Positions 1-9,319 of a stretch of DNA of 22,500 bases are shown here, one piece after another. A model generated the notes under the pieces. The model was given only the letters and a program-made list of their open reading frames with translations, was not told the DNA's origin and made no database searches. Source of the stretch: Penium margaritaceum (Eukaryota > Streptophyta > Zygnematophyceae > Desmidiales > Peniaceae); contig SZWC01025848.1 of NCBI GenBank assembly GCA_023375785.1, positions 1-22,500 of the forward strand. The letters run 5' to 3'. Both the position numbers and the translations under genes were made by a program. Position 1 is the stretch's first letter, and every line of letters begins with the position of its first letter.

Positions 1-473
1 GGAATGGTCGAGTGCAGTCTAATACTCGGATGGGTCTTTATTGAGAGAGCCAGTAACACGGACACACGAGGCGGTTGCGAAGCTCGTTGACCACACGAGC
101 TATAGAGGCCAACCATTCCACATTGGCTTCAGTGCCTGTATGGACAGTGGCCGCACAATGAGGCCAACGTGGGATGGCCGTAGAATGGCTGTACAGCCGT
201 GTGGTCGGATCGTGAGACGAAATCCTAACGCAACCTAAGCTTTGGACGTTCAGCGTACTACACGGCCTGGACAGCCAAGCAATTGTGGGATACATTCTTT
301 TCCCACATTCAGCCCCGTGCCACTGTCCTTTCACTGCGATGAAGACGGAACGGTGATTCATCTCCCACAAGCAGAAGGGCGCGCCTGCACGGTAGATTTT
401 TTGTTTTGCTTCTTCTTCGTGTGAAAGGGGCGGCGGCATTGTCGTATCGTATGTGTGGCAAAATATTGCGCTC

Positions 474-479
474 CACGTG
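474..479. promoter_or_regulatory. G-box hexamer CACGTG
   Basis: This is a palindromic CACGTG, the core bound by plant bZIP and bHLH factors. It lies in the CpG-rich segment. One hexamer is expected by chance every 4 kb or so, so function is not established. Confidence 0.2.
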
Positions 480-632
480 TTCTGACTTCGCAGTCATTTC
501 TATTCAAGCTTTGTGAACGTGCGCGTCAAACACCACTGTCCAGAATGAAACCTATCAAACAAAAACATAATCGCACCTGGAATTGTTTTTGGGCCATGAC
601 AGAATACAATCGTAGCAGGGTTTTGAGAGAAG

Positions 633-638
633 CACGTG
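633..638. promoter_or_regulatory. G-box hexamer CACGTG
   Basis: This is a second CACGTG, 159 bases from the first and still in the CpG-rich segment. The pairing makes a promoter slightly more plausible, but no gene start is recognised downstream. Confidence 0.2.
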
Positions 639-899
639 AAACGTAACTTGCTGCAGGGACTTCTGCAAACTACAATCTGGAGGGGCACGCACAGTCTAGA
701 AGCTTACTCAACTTGTCTACTGTGCTGGGGGGCACCACATGATCATCCCCACTTCAAGCCCTTAATAATTAGCCATCCATGGTTTTCAAAGGTTTCTCTT
801 GTTTAAAAGACAGTGGCACATGCTTTTTACAAGATTTTAGTTGGATCCTAGATTTTGAGTTCCAACTGAAACAGGTGACACACCGTTAAGGTAAAGTGC

Positions 900-1450
900 A
901 AACCCAGAGATGTGAAATAAAAATCGCATCGCGCGAAGGTTTGCGGAAAGGAGTTGATGGGCGGAGAAGGGCGAGAAGGAGTGCGTCCTTCCACCTTCAC
1001 TGTTTTATGCCCTCTTCTCGCCCTCCCATCCTCATACACGTCATCTTGTTTTCACTTCCTCATCCTAGTCCTCATGCACGCCCGTATCCTTGTCCTCTCC
1101 CTGTCCAACTCTTTTTCCTCATCCTTGTCCATTTCCTCATTTTCCTCGTCAAGGAAGATGGTAGGAGGAAGAGAAAAAGAAAATAGTGACAATGAGAAAA
1201 TAAATCAAGGGCAATGACAAGGGCGAGAGGGCAAGGACCGGAACAAAGGTGAGAGTGAAATGGGGAAAGGAAGCAAGAGGGCAAGAGCAGGTATGTCTCC
1301 TTATCCCTCACCAAGGCAGGCAAAAATTGAAGGCAAGGAAAAGAATATTTCACCATCCTTGATTGTCATCCTTTCATCCCTGCATCCTCTTGTTGTCTCG
1401 CCTTCCTAGCCCATTTGATTTCTACACCACCTCGTCCTCTTTTCACTTTG
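900..1450. repeat. Alternating polypyrimidine and polypurine tract
   Basis: The plus strand is pyrimidine-rich from about 1005 to 1155, with degenerate iterations of a TCCTCATCCTTGTCC-like unit. It is purine-rich from about 1156 to 1350 and pyrimidine-rich again to about 1450. The arms could pair imperfectly into a long hairpin. Just before the tract, gggcgagaag (969-978) and its exact complement (1014-1023) form a 10-bp stem around a 35-base loop. The open frames on both strands here are low-complexity by-products of this composition. Confidence 0.5.
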
Positions 1451-3899
1451 TAAGCTATTTTAGGAACCAATTGAACAATCACTACCTTAATACTATAATA
1501 TCTCATAATCCAGGGCCATTTCCTGCTTACAAATAAAAAGTAGAAAACATTAATATCAAAATGTTTTCATTCTTACACAAACAAGGCAATAACAACTATA
1601 ACATATTTCATATCAAGATTGCACATATTATTGTATCACTCAAACCTTGAAAGTTTCTTTCCCTAGTAGATGAAAAAATAAATTTATTTTTTCTTCATAC
1701 TTCATGAACTTTGAAAGAAATATGTGCAATTCAAGAAAATTCACGTATACAATATTCCGTCTATAGCTTTGAAATTTCTCTAGGCCTCTCTAGAAACCTG
1801 AAAATATTTCTAATTATTTTTTTTCAAAATTATATATTGTGTGTCCAAAGTCATGGATAATCCATTAAAACGAAGAAACTTTTAGGCGTATTTATTATGG
1901 AAAAAATGTTTGTTTACTAGTCATGATACCAGAAATTCCATTAAGTGGAAATTCATGGTGATTATACGATTGTGAAAATTTTTATTACAATCGATCAAAT
2001 GCAACTTTTTATTATTAATTCACATACCTGGATGTCTCAACATAACCTCCAGGATATATCTGGGAATAACGGAACTAAATTCTAAAACTGAATTATTCTT
2101 AACATGAAATATTCAACATTTCTCTGATTGCTATGAAAACATAAATTAATTTCTAATTTCACAACCAAATGCAATCACTTGTTGATTTAAAGTAAAGGAA
2201 ATTATAACTCATTAAACATATGAAAAATATAGATGATAAGATTCTGATCCTCTATTTCCTTCTGAAATTTCGGTTTTATTTTATGATTCAAGTCACCCCA
2301 ACCCACCTTGGCCACATACATTCAATCCTTGAGTTTTGGAGATCATTCCAGACACCCTAAATGAAATGATAGTTATCTTACGAGCCCAAAAAACACGATA
2401 TTAATATCATTACACCCTCAATCCAATGATTATCCTTTATTCACCACATTCTTGAAGATCACATCCTGACCCCATTCTACATGTTTGAAATAAGTAGCTC
2501 TCTACCACCTTCCAAAACGTATCTGTATTTCATTATTTTTCATTAAATCTAGTGATTGAATCGATCACACTTTGTCATCATATCCTTATTTTTGGCCAAA
2601 TATTGATAAACATCTTCACAATAGTGATGATATAAAGCATTCTAGTCCTTTTGATTGCTTTTAAACATTTCCTTATACACACGGATTCTCAAGTTGTATA
2701 AGATTCCTTGTAACATGATCACTACATCTCCTACAATGGCTTTATCGGAAATGTAAGTTCTCACATAGTAGAGAACTTTGAGTATTTCCATATTTTACCA
2801 CCTTCATCATGACACACAAGATCCCGAGTGGAACTTCTTCCTATGAGATTTCTGTTGCAGAACCACCATCCATATTATAAAATTGGATAGTAAGGGCATT
2901 TTTTTTATGATTTGCGAACAGATTAAACATTTATTTCTGGGATATAATATTCCAGCACAATCCATTATAGCCCTTTGAATGATACGTCCTCCTTTCCACA
3001 TGATTAAGGTGAAATAACATGTTTACAAGTCTTCAACAACCTTTTGTTTTTTATTCATAAGTATAGATTTCTTCCACTACCATTGGAAGGAAATGGAGGA
3101 ATTGAGTAAGGAATTTATCATTCATGAAGATGAATGGGCAATGAATTCGTCCATCTCTAGAATACACACACATTCTGGCTCTCTTTCTTAGCCATGGTTC
3201 AACAGGGTACAAAAATGTACTACTCACCTGTTCATGCTTCCATATTCCATCAAACTTATAACATAATTGAGAATGATGGTCATCATTTAAAACATAATTT
3301 CTTTTGGATTATTAAAAAGTGATAAATGAGGAATGTATTGATACATTTGTTTAATATTGTTTTTTATCACAAGTGAGCTTGACCGTTTGTCCTTCATAAA
3401 ATTCTGGTTTCTTCAAACGAATAATAAGAAGCATTTGATGCATGCACCATATTTTCAAAGATCAAGCATTTGTGTTAGGGGAAAATTTGGAGCTTTAAAT
3501 TCATTCAAATGTAATATGTTCTAAACTTTATGCATGATTGTCTGGTAAACGAAAGGTTGAATGGAAATAGTAACCCCTTTCTCCCTAATTATGAGTAATA
3601 TGGTTTTTAAGTTCTTATATTATGAGAAACCATTCATGGAAGAAGTAAGTTCAATAATTTCGGATAACAATCAATTCATCCACACAAAACAATTCTGAAA
3701 TAGTTATACATTTTTCATAAAATTTTCTTTTCAAAGGTATCTTTTCAAAATAAATCAAATGGATTCACAAAATAATTTAACAGTTTCATTAATTAGGTTT
3801 GGTATTTTCTTATAAAGGGGTCATTTTTAAATGGGGCTTCCCAAGTATTTTGATTTCCGAGGACACCAATGAATCTTTTATTCATGTGCCTGTAAATTT
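1451..3899. other. AT-rich DNA, no gene recognised
   Basis: This stretch is AT-rich and very poor in CpG. Stops are dense in all frames, and the longest Met-initiated frame is about 64 codons (minus, 2807-3001) with no known motif. I found no LTR ends, terminal inverted repeats, tRNA or coding remnant that I could defend. It is most likely old repeat DNA that has decayed past recognition. Confidence 0.5.
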
Positions 3900-3939
3900 G
3901 GGCCTTTCCCTGATTAAAATTGCTTTGCATATGATTGAG

Positions 3940-4318
3940 CTTGATTGTGCTTCAGTTTGAATTCTAAGAGAAGAAGGAGAAGAATAAAAGGGAAGCAAGG
4001 ATTTTCTGAAGCAAAGGATCAAAAGAGCAAGGGGGAAACGAAGCAAACAAACAAGTGGCATGCAAATCATGCCAACATTTCTCGTGGTGTGTTTTTTTTT
4101 GCAATAAGAAAAATACAAATCTCAAAATTGGACAGGGTGCTCAGACCAGCACTCAACAGTGCAACTTTGCATGTCCCACTCATGAGATTCCAAACATGTC
4201 ATGCAATGGTGACTTTCACCCTCCTGATGATCAATGTGTGGGGGGAACCCTTCCATCAAGAACAAATTTGCATGATAAGCCATCGCCAACAAGTGCAGGA
4301 ATTGTTAAATATTGTATC
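3940..4318 (+). other. Unrecognised reading frames abutting the retrotransposon
   Basis: Two overlapping plus-strand frames (3945-4352 and 4055-4363) run into the left LTR, so their C-terminal ends are not native. The first begins with a basic stretch rich in Arg and Lys. Around 4055-4085 the second reads ACKSCQHFSW, and a one-base shift gives SRGVF. Together this loosely recalls the Cys-x2-Cys start of a plant BED zinc finger as found in hAT transposases. The match is short and needs a frameshift, so I treat it as a weak lead only. Confidence 0.15.
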
Positions 4319-4323
4319 ATTGG
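4319..4323. repeat. Target-site duplication, left copy (ATTGG)
   Basis: ATTGG directly precedes the left LTR, and the same five bases directly follow the right LTR at 11015-11019. Five base pairs is the usual duplication length for Ty1/copia insertion. The exact match supports both element boundaries and a single insertion event. Confidence 0.75.
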
Positions 4324-5036
4324 TGCTAGAAAAATATATCTTGAATTCCTGAATGCCGAATAGGTCACGTTGAATTTCCATCTCTTGATTTGTCACTTGA
4401 AGTTGTTATTTAAGGGTCCTCAATTGACAGTCTATCACAGATTTATGCAATAACAGAAGGCACAATCCTAACTTGCTTGACAAGTTAATCTAGAACCAAA
4501 GAGTAGGATCTAGAAAAATGGATGGCAAAAGAATTTGCCAATAACATTGAGAGATAAAAATAAAAATCAATCTACTAAATACTACTATAGTTGGCTTCAG
4601 CCAAAAACTACAAGTGCCAAGAGCCTGGTCACAATGATACAACCTCTTGCAATTCCGACCCCATGTGTTTAGAGTATGATAGCCTTGGTCAAGGAATCAC
4701 CGGACAGCATAGTGTCATCTTGCTCCTAATTGCCATGTTGGCACTCTTCTTGTTTTTCTTGCTCCTCATTGCACTTCTTCACCATTGCAAGAAGATGTGC
4801 AAAGCCTGCATTCAATTACTCCAATTAAGCTACATCAAAATACATGAACACACATGGGTAATTCAAGCAATACATCACCCTCTTTATTCACCATTAGTAC
4901 AGCATTGCATAGAGTAGAGTAGGGTAGAATAGGTGGAGGGCATCGGAGAGAGTGGAAACCTCTCATTTGACCCTCTTTCCTTCTTCCTTGCTTATGGTGA
5001 GAATGGTTTTGGACAAAAACTACCTTAGTCTCATCA
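4324..5036 (-). repeat. 3' LTR of the copia element
   Basis: This LTR is 713 bp, starting TGCTAG and ending ATCA on the plus strand; on the minus strand the element-side end begins TGATGA. It aligns along its whole length with 10358-11014. Shared blocks include AGGGTCCT, CCCCATGTGT, CACCATTGCA and the GAGTAGGGTAGAATAGG block (about 4916-4932). A plus-strand frame at 4591-4917 has a hydrophobic stretch of about 25 residues, but it is antisense to the element and lies wholly within the LTR. Confidence 0.9.
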
Positions 5037-5048
5037 TTCCCCCTTTTT
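5037..5048 (-). other. Polypurine tract
   Basis: The minus strand reads AAAAAGGGGGAA directly before the 3' LTR begins TGATGA. This is the RNase H-resistant primer for plus-strand DNA synthesis in LTR retrotransposons. Its position fixes the inner edge of the 3' LTR at 5036. Confidence 0.85.
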
Positions 5049-5499
5049 GACCAAATATCTTTCGTGAAGCATAGGGCAATACCCACGATTCCTCATCATT
5101 TCCTTTCGATCATTCCAAGAACATTTTTGTCCCCCCTTCAGGTCTGCATTATTTATCCTTGGAGTTTATGATTGGAAATTAGAAATAGGTGAGCAGGATT
5201 TTAGCAATATTTTTTTGGGTTTCTCAAAGAAGAGCTGTTATACTAGTTCCTTTCCTCTCATCCTCACTACATGTGTCCAGATTTATGGATCACACTTACA
5301 TGGCACCGTCCACTACCCAAATTTTTTATTATAGTCGGTCAAGTTGTGGAGAGCCCAAAGAACATCCTATGCATGTGGTCAATGTTTCAAAGGTATCGTT
5401 GGATGTGGGCTCTGGCTCTTGCTATGTACAAGAGTCAAATGTTCTTGTATGTCAAGCATGGATTAGACTAGGGCGCTCACCCAATTCATCCTGTTGGTT
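5049..5499 (-). other. Decayed region between RNase H and polypurine tract
   Basis: This is the stretch between the end of the pol homology and the polypurine tract. The overlapping plus-strand frames here (5189-5548 and 5271-5471) are antisense shadows. I recognise no domain. Confidence 0.4.
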
Positions 5500-5900
5500 G
5501 GCATCCAGCAGCTTAATCATGGTATCAGCCTCCTATGTTTTCTGTTGAAATGTAAACCATCTTAACTTCTTCTCTTCCACTGCACCCCAGACATAATGAA
5601 ACTCACGTTCAACATGTTTTGTCCATTCATGCAGGATTGGATAACTTGCCAATGCGATTGCACTTTGATTGTTGTAATAGATGGTTATTGGCTCTAGTTG
5701 ATCAAAACCCACATCGTATAGTAGCATCCTTAGCCATATAGCTTTACATGTACACTTGCCTTGTGATGTATATTCATCTTCATTCGAGGAGATTACAACC
5801 ACACTCTGCTTCTTAGAGGGCCACACGACCGGACCTCCATTAATTTTGAACTCGTAATCAGAGGTTGACTTTGCGTTGCTATAGTAGCTTGAGAAATCAA
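5500..5900 (-). pseudogene. Copia RNase H remnant
   Basis: RNase H removes the RNA template during reverse transcription. Reading leftward, an open stretch crosses the motifs expected of copia RNase H: a degenerate start VDFSSYYS where families usually have a D-x-D-W box, then STSDYEF, VVWPSKKQSVVVISSNEDEY, IYYNNQSAIALA and EWTKHVEREFHYV. The catalytic Asp of the usual DNQSAI motif is Asn here, which should abolish activity. The frame closes at 5533. ADTMIKLLDA (about 5500-5530) then follows in a readable frame, matching the conserved tail of copia pol. The frame is otherwise open for nearly 100 codons, the best-preserved part of the element. Confidence 0.92.
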
Positions 5901-5999
5901 CATCAGAAAATCAATTATGGAGTGTTACAGTGGTGTAAGTGTAGCTGTTGTACATGGTGGTAGTGCAGCACGGGTATCGGATGCAATACTTTCCCTCAC

Positions 6000-7165
6000 T
6001 ATGGTGGCATTTGGTTGGCACTTGACATCACTAGCTTAGGATGCCTGCAGAATAGGAAAGGTCAAGATGCGTGCCAATGGAAGCATACATCAAGGACCTG
6101 AAAATCCCAAGATAGAGCTTGGGTTATGTTGGTGATGCCAGATTTTCAGGCGTTGTTGGTTCTTTGAAACCATGATTTGGAACGATAGGGGTGCAGATAG
6201 CAGCCAATTGACCAAGATTAGATTTCTCCTCCATGCGGTGAACATAGGAAGCTTGAGACATAAGCACTTAAGACTGAATCATGTCATGGTTGACTTGAAT
6301 ACCAAGTTAGTAGGTGAACTGGCCCATATCCACCATTTCAAAGGTTACAGCTAGCTATTCCTTGAAGGTGGGGATCACCTAGAGAGATGGCCCAAAGATG
6401 ATGAGGTAATCAACATAAAAAATGACACCATGTTGGGAAAGGCCATGTCATAAACAAAATAATTGATCAAAGTTAAGGTGCTGCAGGTTCCTTGTTAGAA
6501 ACAATATGTGGATCATCTTATTCTAGGAGGCCTGCTTCAACCCGTAATGGGACTTCTTGAGCAAGCAGACAAGATTCCCCCCCTTCTCAACAAAGCCCTT
6601 GAGTTGTGTCATGTACAGAGTCTCTTCGAGATCATTGTTGAAAAATGCTGAATTCACATCCATCTGATGAAGATGGCAGGTGTTTGAAGCCGCAAGTGCC
6701 AAGATGCCTGGGATAGAAATGTCTTTAGCCACAGAATTAAAAGTGCTAGTGTAGTTAACACCAAGCACTTGACTAAAGCTACAGGCGAGCTACTTAACAC
6801 CAAGCACTCGACTAAAGCCACAGACAAAGTGACTTGAATTGTTCCTATAGGGATCATCATCAACATCATGCCTGATTTTAAAGACCCATTTGCAAGTGAG
6901 GACGAGTCGGCCGAGAAACAAGGATTAAAGTCTTTTGCTTTGGCAATTGTTAAAATTCTTTGGTCACGGTTGCGTTCCATCAAGCAACCTTTGGGCGAGT
7001 GAGTATGTCTTTGTTATTCACAGGGTCAACAACTTAGGTAAGAAGGGCAATGGCATAATCTTGTGCCGCAAGCTTCCATGTGTCTTTAACATGATGCGTA
7101 GCTTCTTTGGCAATCCAAGAAGACTGCCAACGAGGAGGTTCGGGAGCTGGAAGTGGCACTGAGCC
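6000..7165 (-). pseudogene. Copia reverse transcriptase remnant
   Basis: This domain copied element RNA into DNA. In minus-strand order I can read WQSSWIAKEATHHVKDTWKL (start of the copia RT domain), KWVFKIRHDVDDDP, GFSQVLGVNYTSTFNSVAK, LHQMDVNSAFFNNDLEETLY, and VCLLKKSHYGLKQAS. Next come the active-site region YVDYLIIFG (6406-6417) and SLMYASIGTHLDLSYSAGIL near 6050. The first catalytic Asp (6658-6660) is present, but the YVDD box has become YVDY, so the enzyme is dead by this change alone. The segments lie in different frames with several stops. A 39-bp tandem duplication at 6755-6823 repeats the FSQVLGVN region. Confidence 0.95.
6755..6823. repeat. 39-bp tandem duplication inside RT
   Basis: Thirty-base copies at 6755-6784 and 6794-6823 match at 28 of 30 positions, with a 39-base period. 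On the coding strand this repeats the GFSxVLGV motif, so 13 codons are doubled without changing the frame. Copia RT normally has one copy. Its near-identity compared with the diverged LTRs suggests the duplication came after insertion. Confidence 0.85.
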
Positions 7166-7202
7166 TTCTTTATCAAACGTTCACAAGAGGCTTGGCCAAT
7201 AA

Positions 7203-7306
7203 GTTAGAACTATGTTTTGCAAATGCAATATGTGGTAGAACAAACTATAATTCAAATGCAATTTGTGGTAGAACTATATGTTCATTGGGAAAATAATCCA
7301 CTTAGG
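7203..7306. repeat. Repeat cluster between integrase and RT
   Basis: A 22-base unit beginning CAAATGCAAT occurs at 7220-7241 and 7253-7274 with 21 of 22 identical, period 33. It runs directly into TAGAACTATATGTTCATTG (7269-7287), the same 19-base core that builds the fold-back array at 7808-7999. ATAATCCACTTAG at 7293-7305 also resembles the array unit. This locus is either the source of the array or a second landing site of the same sequence. Confidence 0.8.
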
Positions 7307-7439
7307 ACATTTGAAAATGTTGCCCATGTCGGTGTGATGTGTAAGAATGATCTGTGGTGTGAGTGTTGGTGTGTTGTTGGAGATAGAGAGATCCGAGAAT
7401 GTGTCATCAAACATAACACTCTTGCTACAAAAAACACGT

Positions 7440-8673
7440 TTGGCTGTGTTTTCCGTAGATGGAAGGCATTTTCACGGTCTTCGAAGACCAAGAGGAAACA
7501 TTTTTTGTTGTGCGCTTCCAGCTAGGTTCCGCCCTCAGGACAAATGTAAGCATATAATGCACAACCAAAAATGCGGAATTAGTTGATAATTGGCTGGTTG
7601 CCAACCAAGGCTGCATAAGGTGTGTGAGTGCTTACGGACAACTTGTTAGTGGGTAGCCTGTTTGTGATATAGGCTGCTGATGAAATAAAGTCAGCAAAAG
7701 TGGTAGGGAATCCTACCAATGACGCATGATCCAGTCTCAATCGAGCATGGTGTGATACATAAGTTCTGCTTGCTCATTTTGTTCAGGCATGTAGGGCAGT
7801 ATGGTCTACCAATGAACATATAGTTCTAAGTGGATTCTTCTACCAATGAACATATAGTTCTAAGTGGATTCTTCTCCCAATGAACATATAGTTCTACCAC
7901 ATAGAGAAGAATCCACTTAGAACTATATGTTCATTGGGAGAAGAATCCACTTAGTTCTATAGTGGTAGAACTATATGTTCATTGGGAGAAGAACCCACAT
8001 AGCAATTATCCCTTTGCTATTGTAGAATCTCAAAAGATTGATGTTCACAAATTCCTTGCCATTGTCTTATCACACCTTCTTTACAACTACCTTTATTTGA
8101 TTTTCAATCTCTCAAATCCACGACATGATACAGTTGGGAGCTTCTGTCTTGTACCAAAGGAACTTTACCCAAAACATTTTATGTTTTGTCATCAAGAAGA
8201 ACATGGAGGTATGTCTTGTTGAAATGTTATTATTCATTCAAGAAGCAAAAATCCATGTGAATGAGTTCAAGGCATTTGGTGGAGCTGCCACAAGAGTATG
8301 AAGGACAATATGCTTTAGTCTTTTTTCCTCGAAAGCATCCTATGCATGGTTCGAGTGGTTTTCCAAGTGTCTTCGGAAGGTCGTTGACCATTTCATTGAA
8401 GGCCATGTTGCGAATTGTTTGATGGTTGACATGGAAAAATCAATCATGCCAAAGATTTCTTTCATATGTAGCCGACGGATGTGATTAGGCTGGAGGGTCA
8501 AAGGATGGTGTTGTATCTACTGCAAATGCCATCTCTGGTTTGTTTGTTGAACTAGGTAGTGGTGGTGGAGGCTTTATATCCAAAATTTTTGTATTGCCCT
8601 GTTGCCAAACAATGGCTGTGACTGTGCCATCCTTTGTATAAAATTTGTAGTTTCTGTTGATGTAGAATTTCAC
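7440..8673 (-). pseudogene. Copia integrase remnant, interrupted by a repeat array
   Basis: Integrase joins element DNA to the host genome. Leftward from 8673 there is a pre-integrase segment (KFYTKDGTVTAIVWQQGNTK). Next comes the zinc-binding part, HVNHQTIRN with the C-x2-C pair PCIGCFRGKK, and then LELIHMDF with the first catalytic Asp (8251-8253). DNGKEFVN carries the second Asp (8064-8066), and PYMPEQNEQAEL carries the catalytic Glu (7764-7766). The tail reads AAYITNRLPTNK and FRIFGCALYAYICPEG, with CSKSVMFDD close to 7440. All three catalytic codons survive, but stops and frameshifts separate them. Asp-2 to Glu is 300 bases, where the D-35-E spacing predicts 108; the extra 192 bases are the array at 7808-7999. 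Confidence 0.95.
7808..7999. repeat. Fold-back array of a 34-bp unit inserted in integrase
   Basis: Two direct copies of a 34-bp unit (7808-7841, 7842-7875) and a partial third (7876-7896) are followed by inverted copies at 7905-7938 and, with a 14-base insert, 7939-7986. The arms 7843-7875 and 7905-7937 are perfect complements of 33 bases around a 29-base loop. The 19-base core CAATGAACATATAGTTCTA occurs exactly at 7810, 7844 and 7878, and inverted at 7918 and 7966. The core is itself nearly palindromic (GAACATATAGTTC). The array lies between conserved integrase codons and accounts for the 192 surplus bases there. I see no clear target-site duplication. Confidence 0.9.
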
Positions 8674-8932
8674 TCATAGACATTTGCTATTGAGTCTTCT
8701 GACGAACAGAAGACTAGCAACCGGGTTGGGTACATGCAGGGTGTGCGTGAAGAAATGTACAATGCTCTTGACTTCTAGCCTAATGGAGACAAATATTGTA
8801 CAAACTTTGATGGCATGTATGACTCGCCCATCATCAATTTCTATAGCCTTGGGTGCTGCCAGTTCTCTGCAGTCCACGAACCATTATTTATGAAACTTCA
8901 TGTGCCTTGTACACCCGAAATATATAATTCAG
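8674..8932 (-). pseudogene. Copia protease remnant
   Basis: This aspartic protease cleaved the Gag-Pol polyprotein. The minus strand reads a stop, then IIYFGCTRHM (8899-8931) where copia proteases have W-I-x-D-S-G-A-x-x-H-M. It continues in one frame through a further stop to IEIDDGRVIHAIKV and HTLHVPNPVASLLFVRRLN, the usual end of the domain. The catalytic Asp codon is now Tyr and the tryptophan codon is a stop, so the active site is destroyed while the flanking R-H-M survives. The downstream frame continues directly into the pre-integrase segment. Confidence 0.9.
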
Positions 8933-9319
8933 GCGATTATACTAACAGCAAGGAGAATGCGCTATCAATAGAACAAAAAGCCATTTCCTCCAAGACCAGG
9001 TTCCCTGTGATTAGTGTTGGTTTTTTGTGATCTAAGGCATTTCTGATCTTCTAGAATATCAGTTGTCTGATGAAATGGCTCAAAGAGTGCCCCTGGTGGT
9101 GAGGCTTTTTGGTTTCTGAGTTCACCGGCGGTGTTGTCTTTTTGTGTGAGTAAATGATCAAGAAGATCTTTGTTTGCTTCCATCTTGGAAAAGGATGTCT
9201 TTCAATCTGCAGCACCCTAATGAGAGGCAATTTCCGAGAGTTTCAGGCCAACATAGTTTACATCTTGAGCCACTAATTTTGGAAGTACATGTTGTCACGA
9301 GCCTTGCTTAGGCTTCAAC

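Larger units (their letters stand above)
1..720. other. CpG-rich segment without a recognised gene
   Basis: This stretch is rich in CpG: I count 10 CpG in 361-480, against none in 1501-1620 of the neighbouring AT-rich DNA. That is what unmethylated promoter-like DNA or a recently inserted sequence would show. The longest open frame is 133 codons on the minus strand (38-439). It matches no family I recognise and contains no motif, and the overlapping plus-strand frames are equally anonymous. Two CACGTG hexamers fall near its right side. I cannot tell a host 5' flank from the end of a young repeat that continues beyond the window edge. Confidence 0.5.

Noticed and set aside
4055..4363. Cys-rich frame recalling a BED zinc finger of hAT transposases.
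   Set aside because: The match covers only a few residues and requires a frameshift; no dimerisation or catalytic region follows before the LTR. It is kept only as a weak note in the feature list.
4591..4917. A 108-codon plus-strand frame with a transmembrane-like hydrophobic stretch.
   Set aside because: It lies wholly inside the 3' LTR, antisense to the element. A similar stretch occurs in the other LTR simply because LTRs are copies of each other, so the similarity says nothing about selection.
5518..5530. TGGTATCAGCC on the plus strand, resembling a copia primer-binding site.
   Set aside because: No LTR edge adjoins it. The complementary strand encodes the conserved ADTMIKLL tail of pol, which accounts for the sequence.
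7808..7999. Regularly spaced repeats that might suggest a CRISPR-like array.
   Set aside because: Copies are back to back or inverted, with no unique spacers, and the context is a plant retrotransposon.
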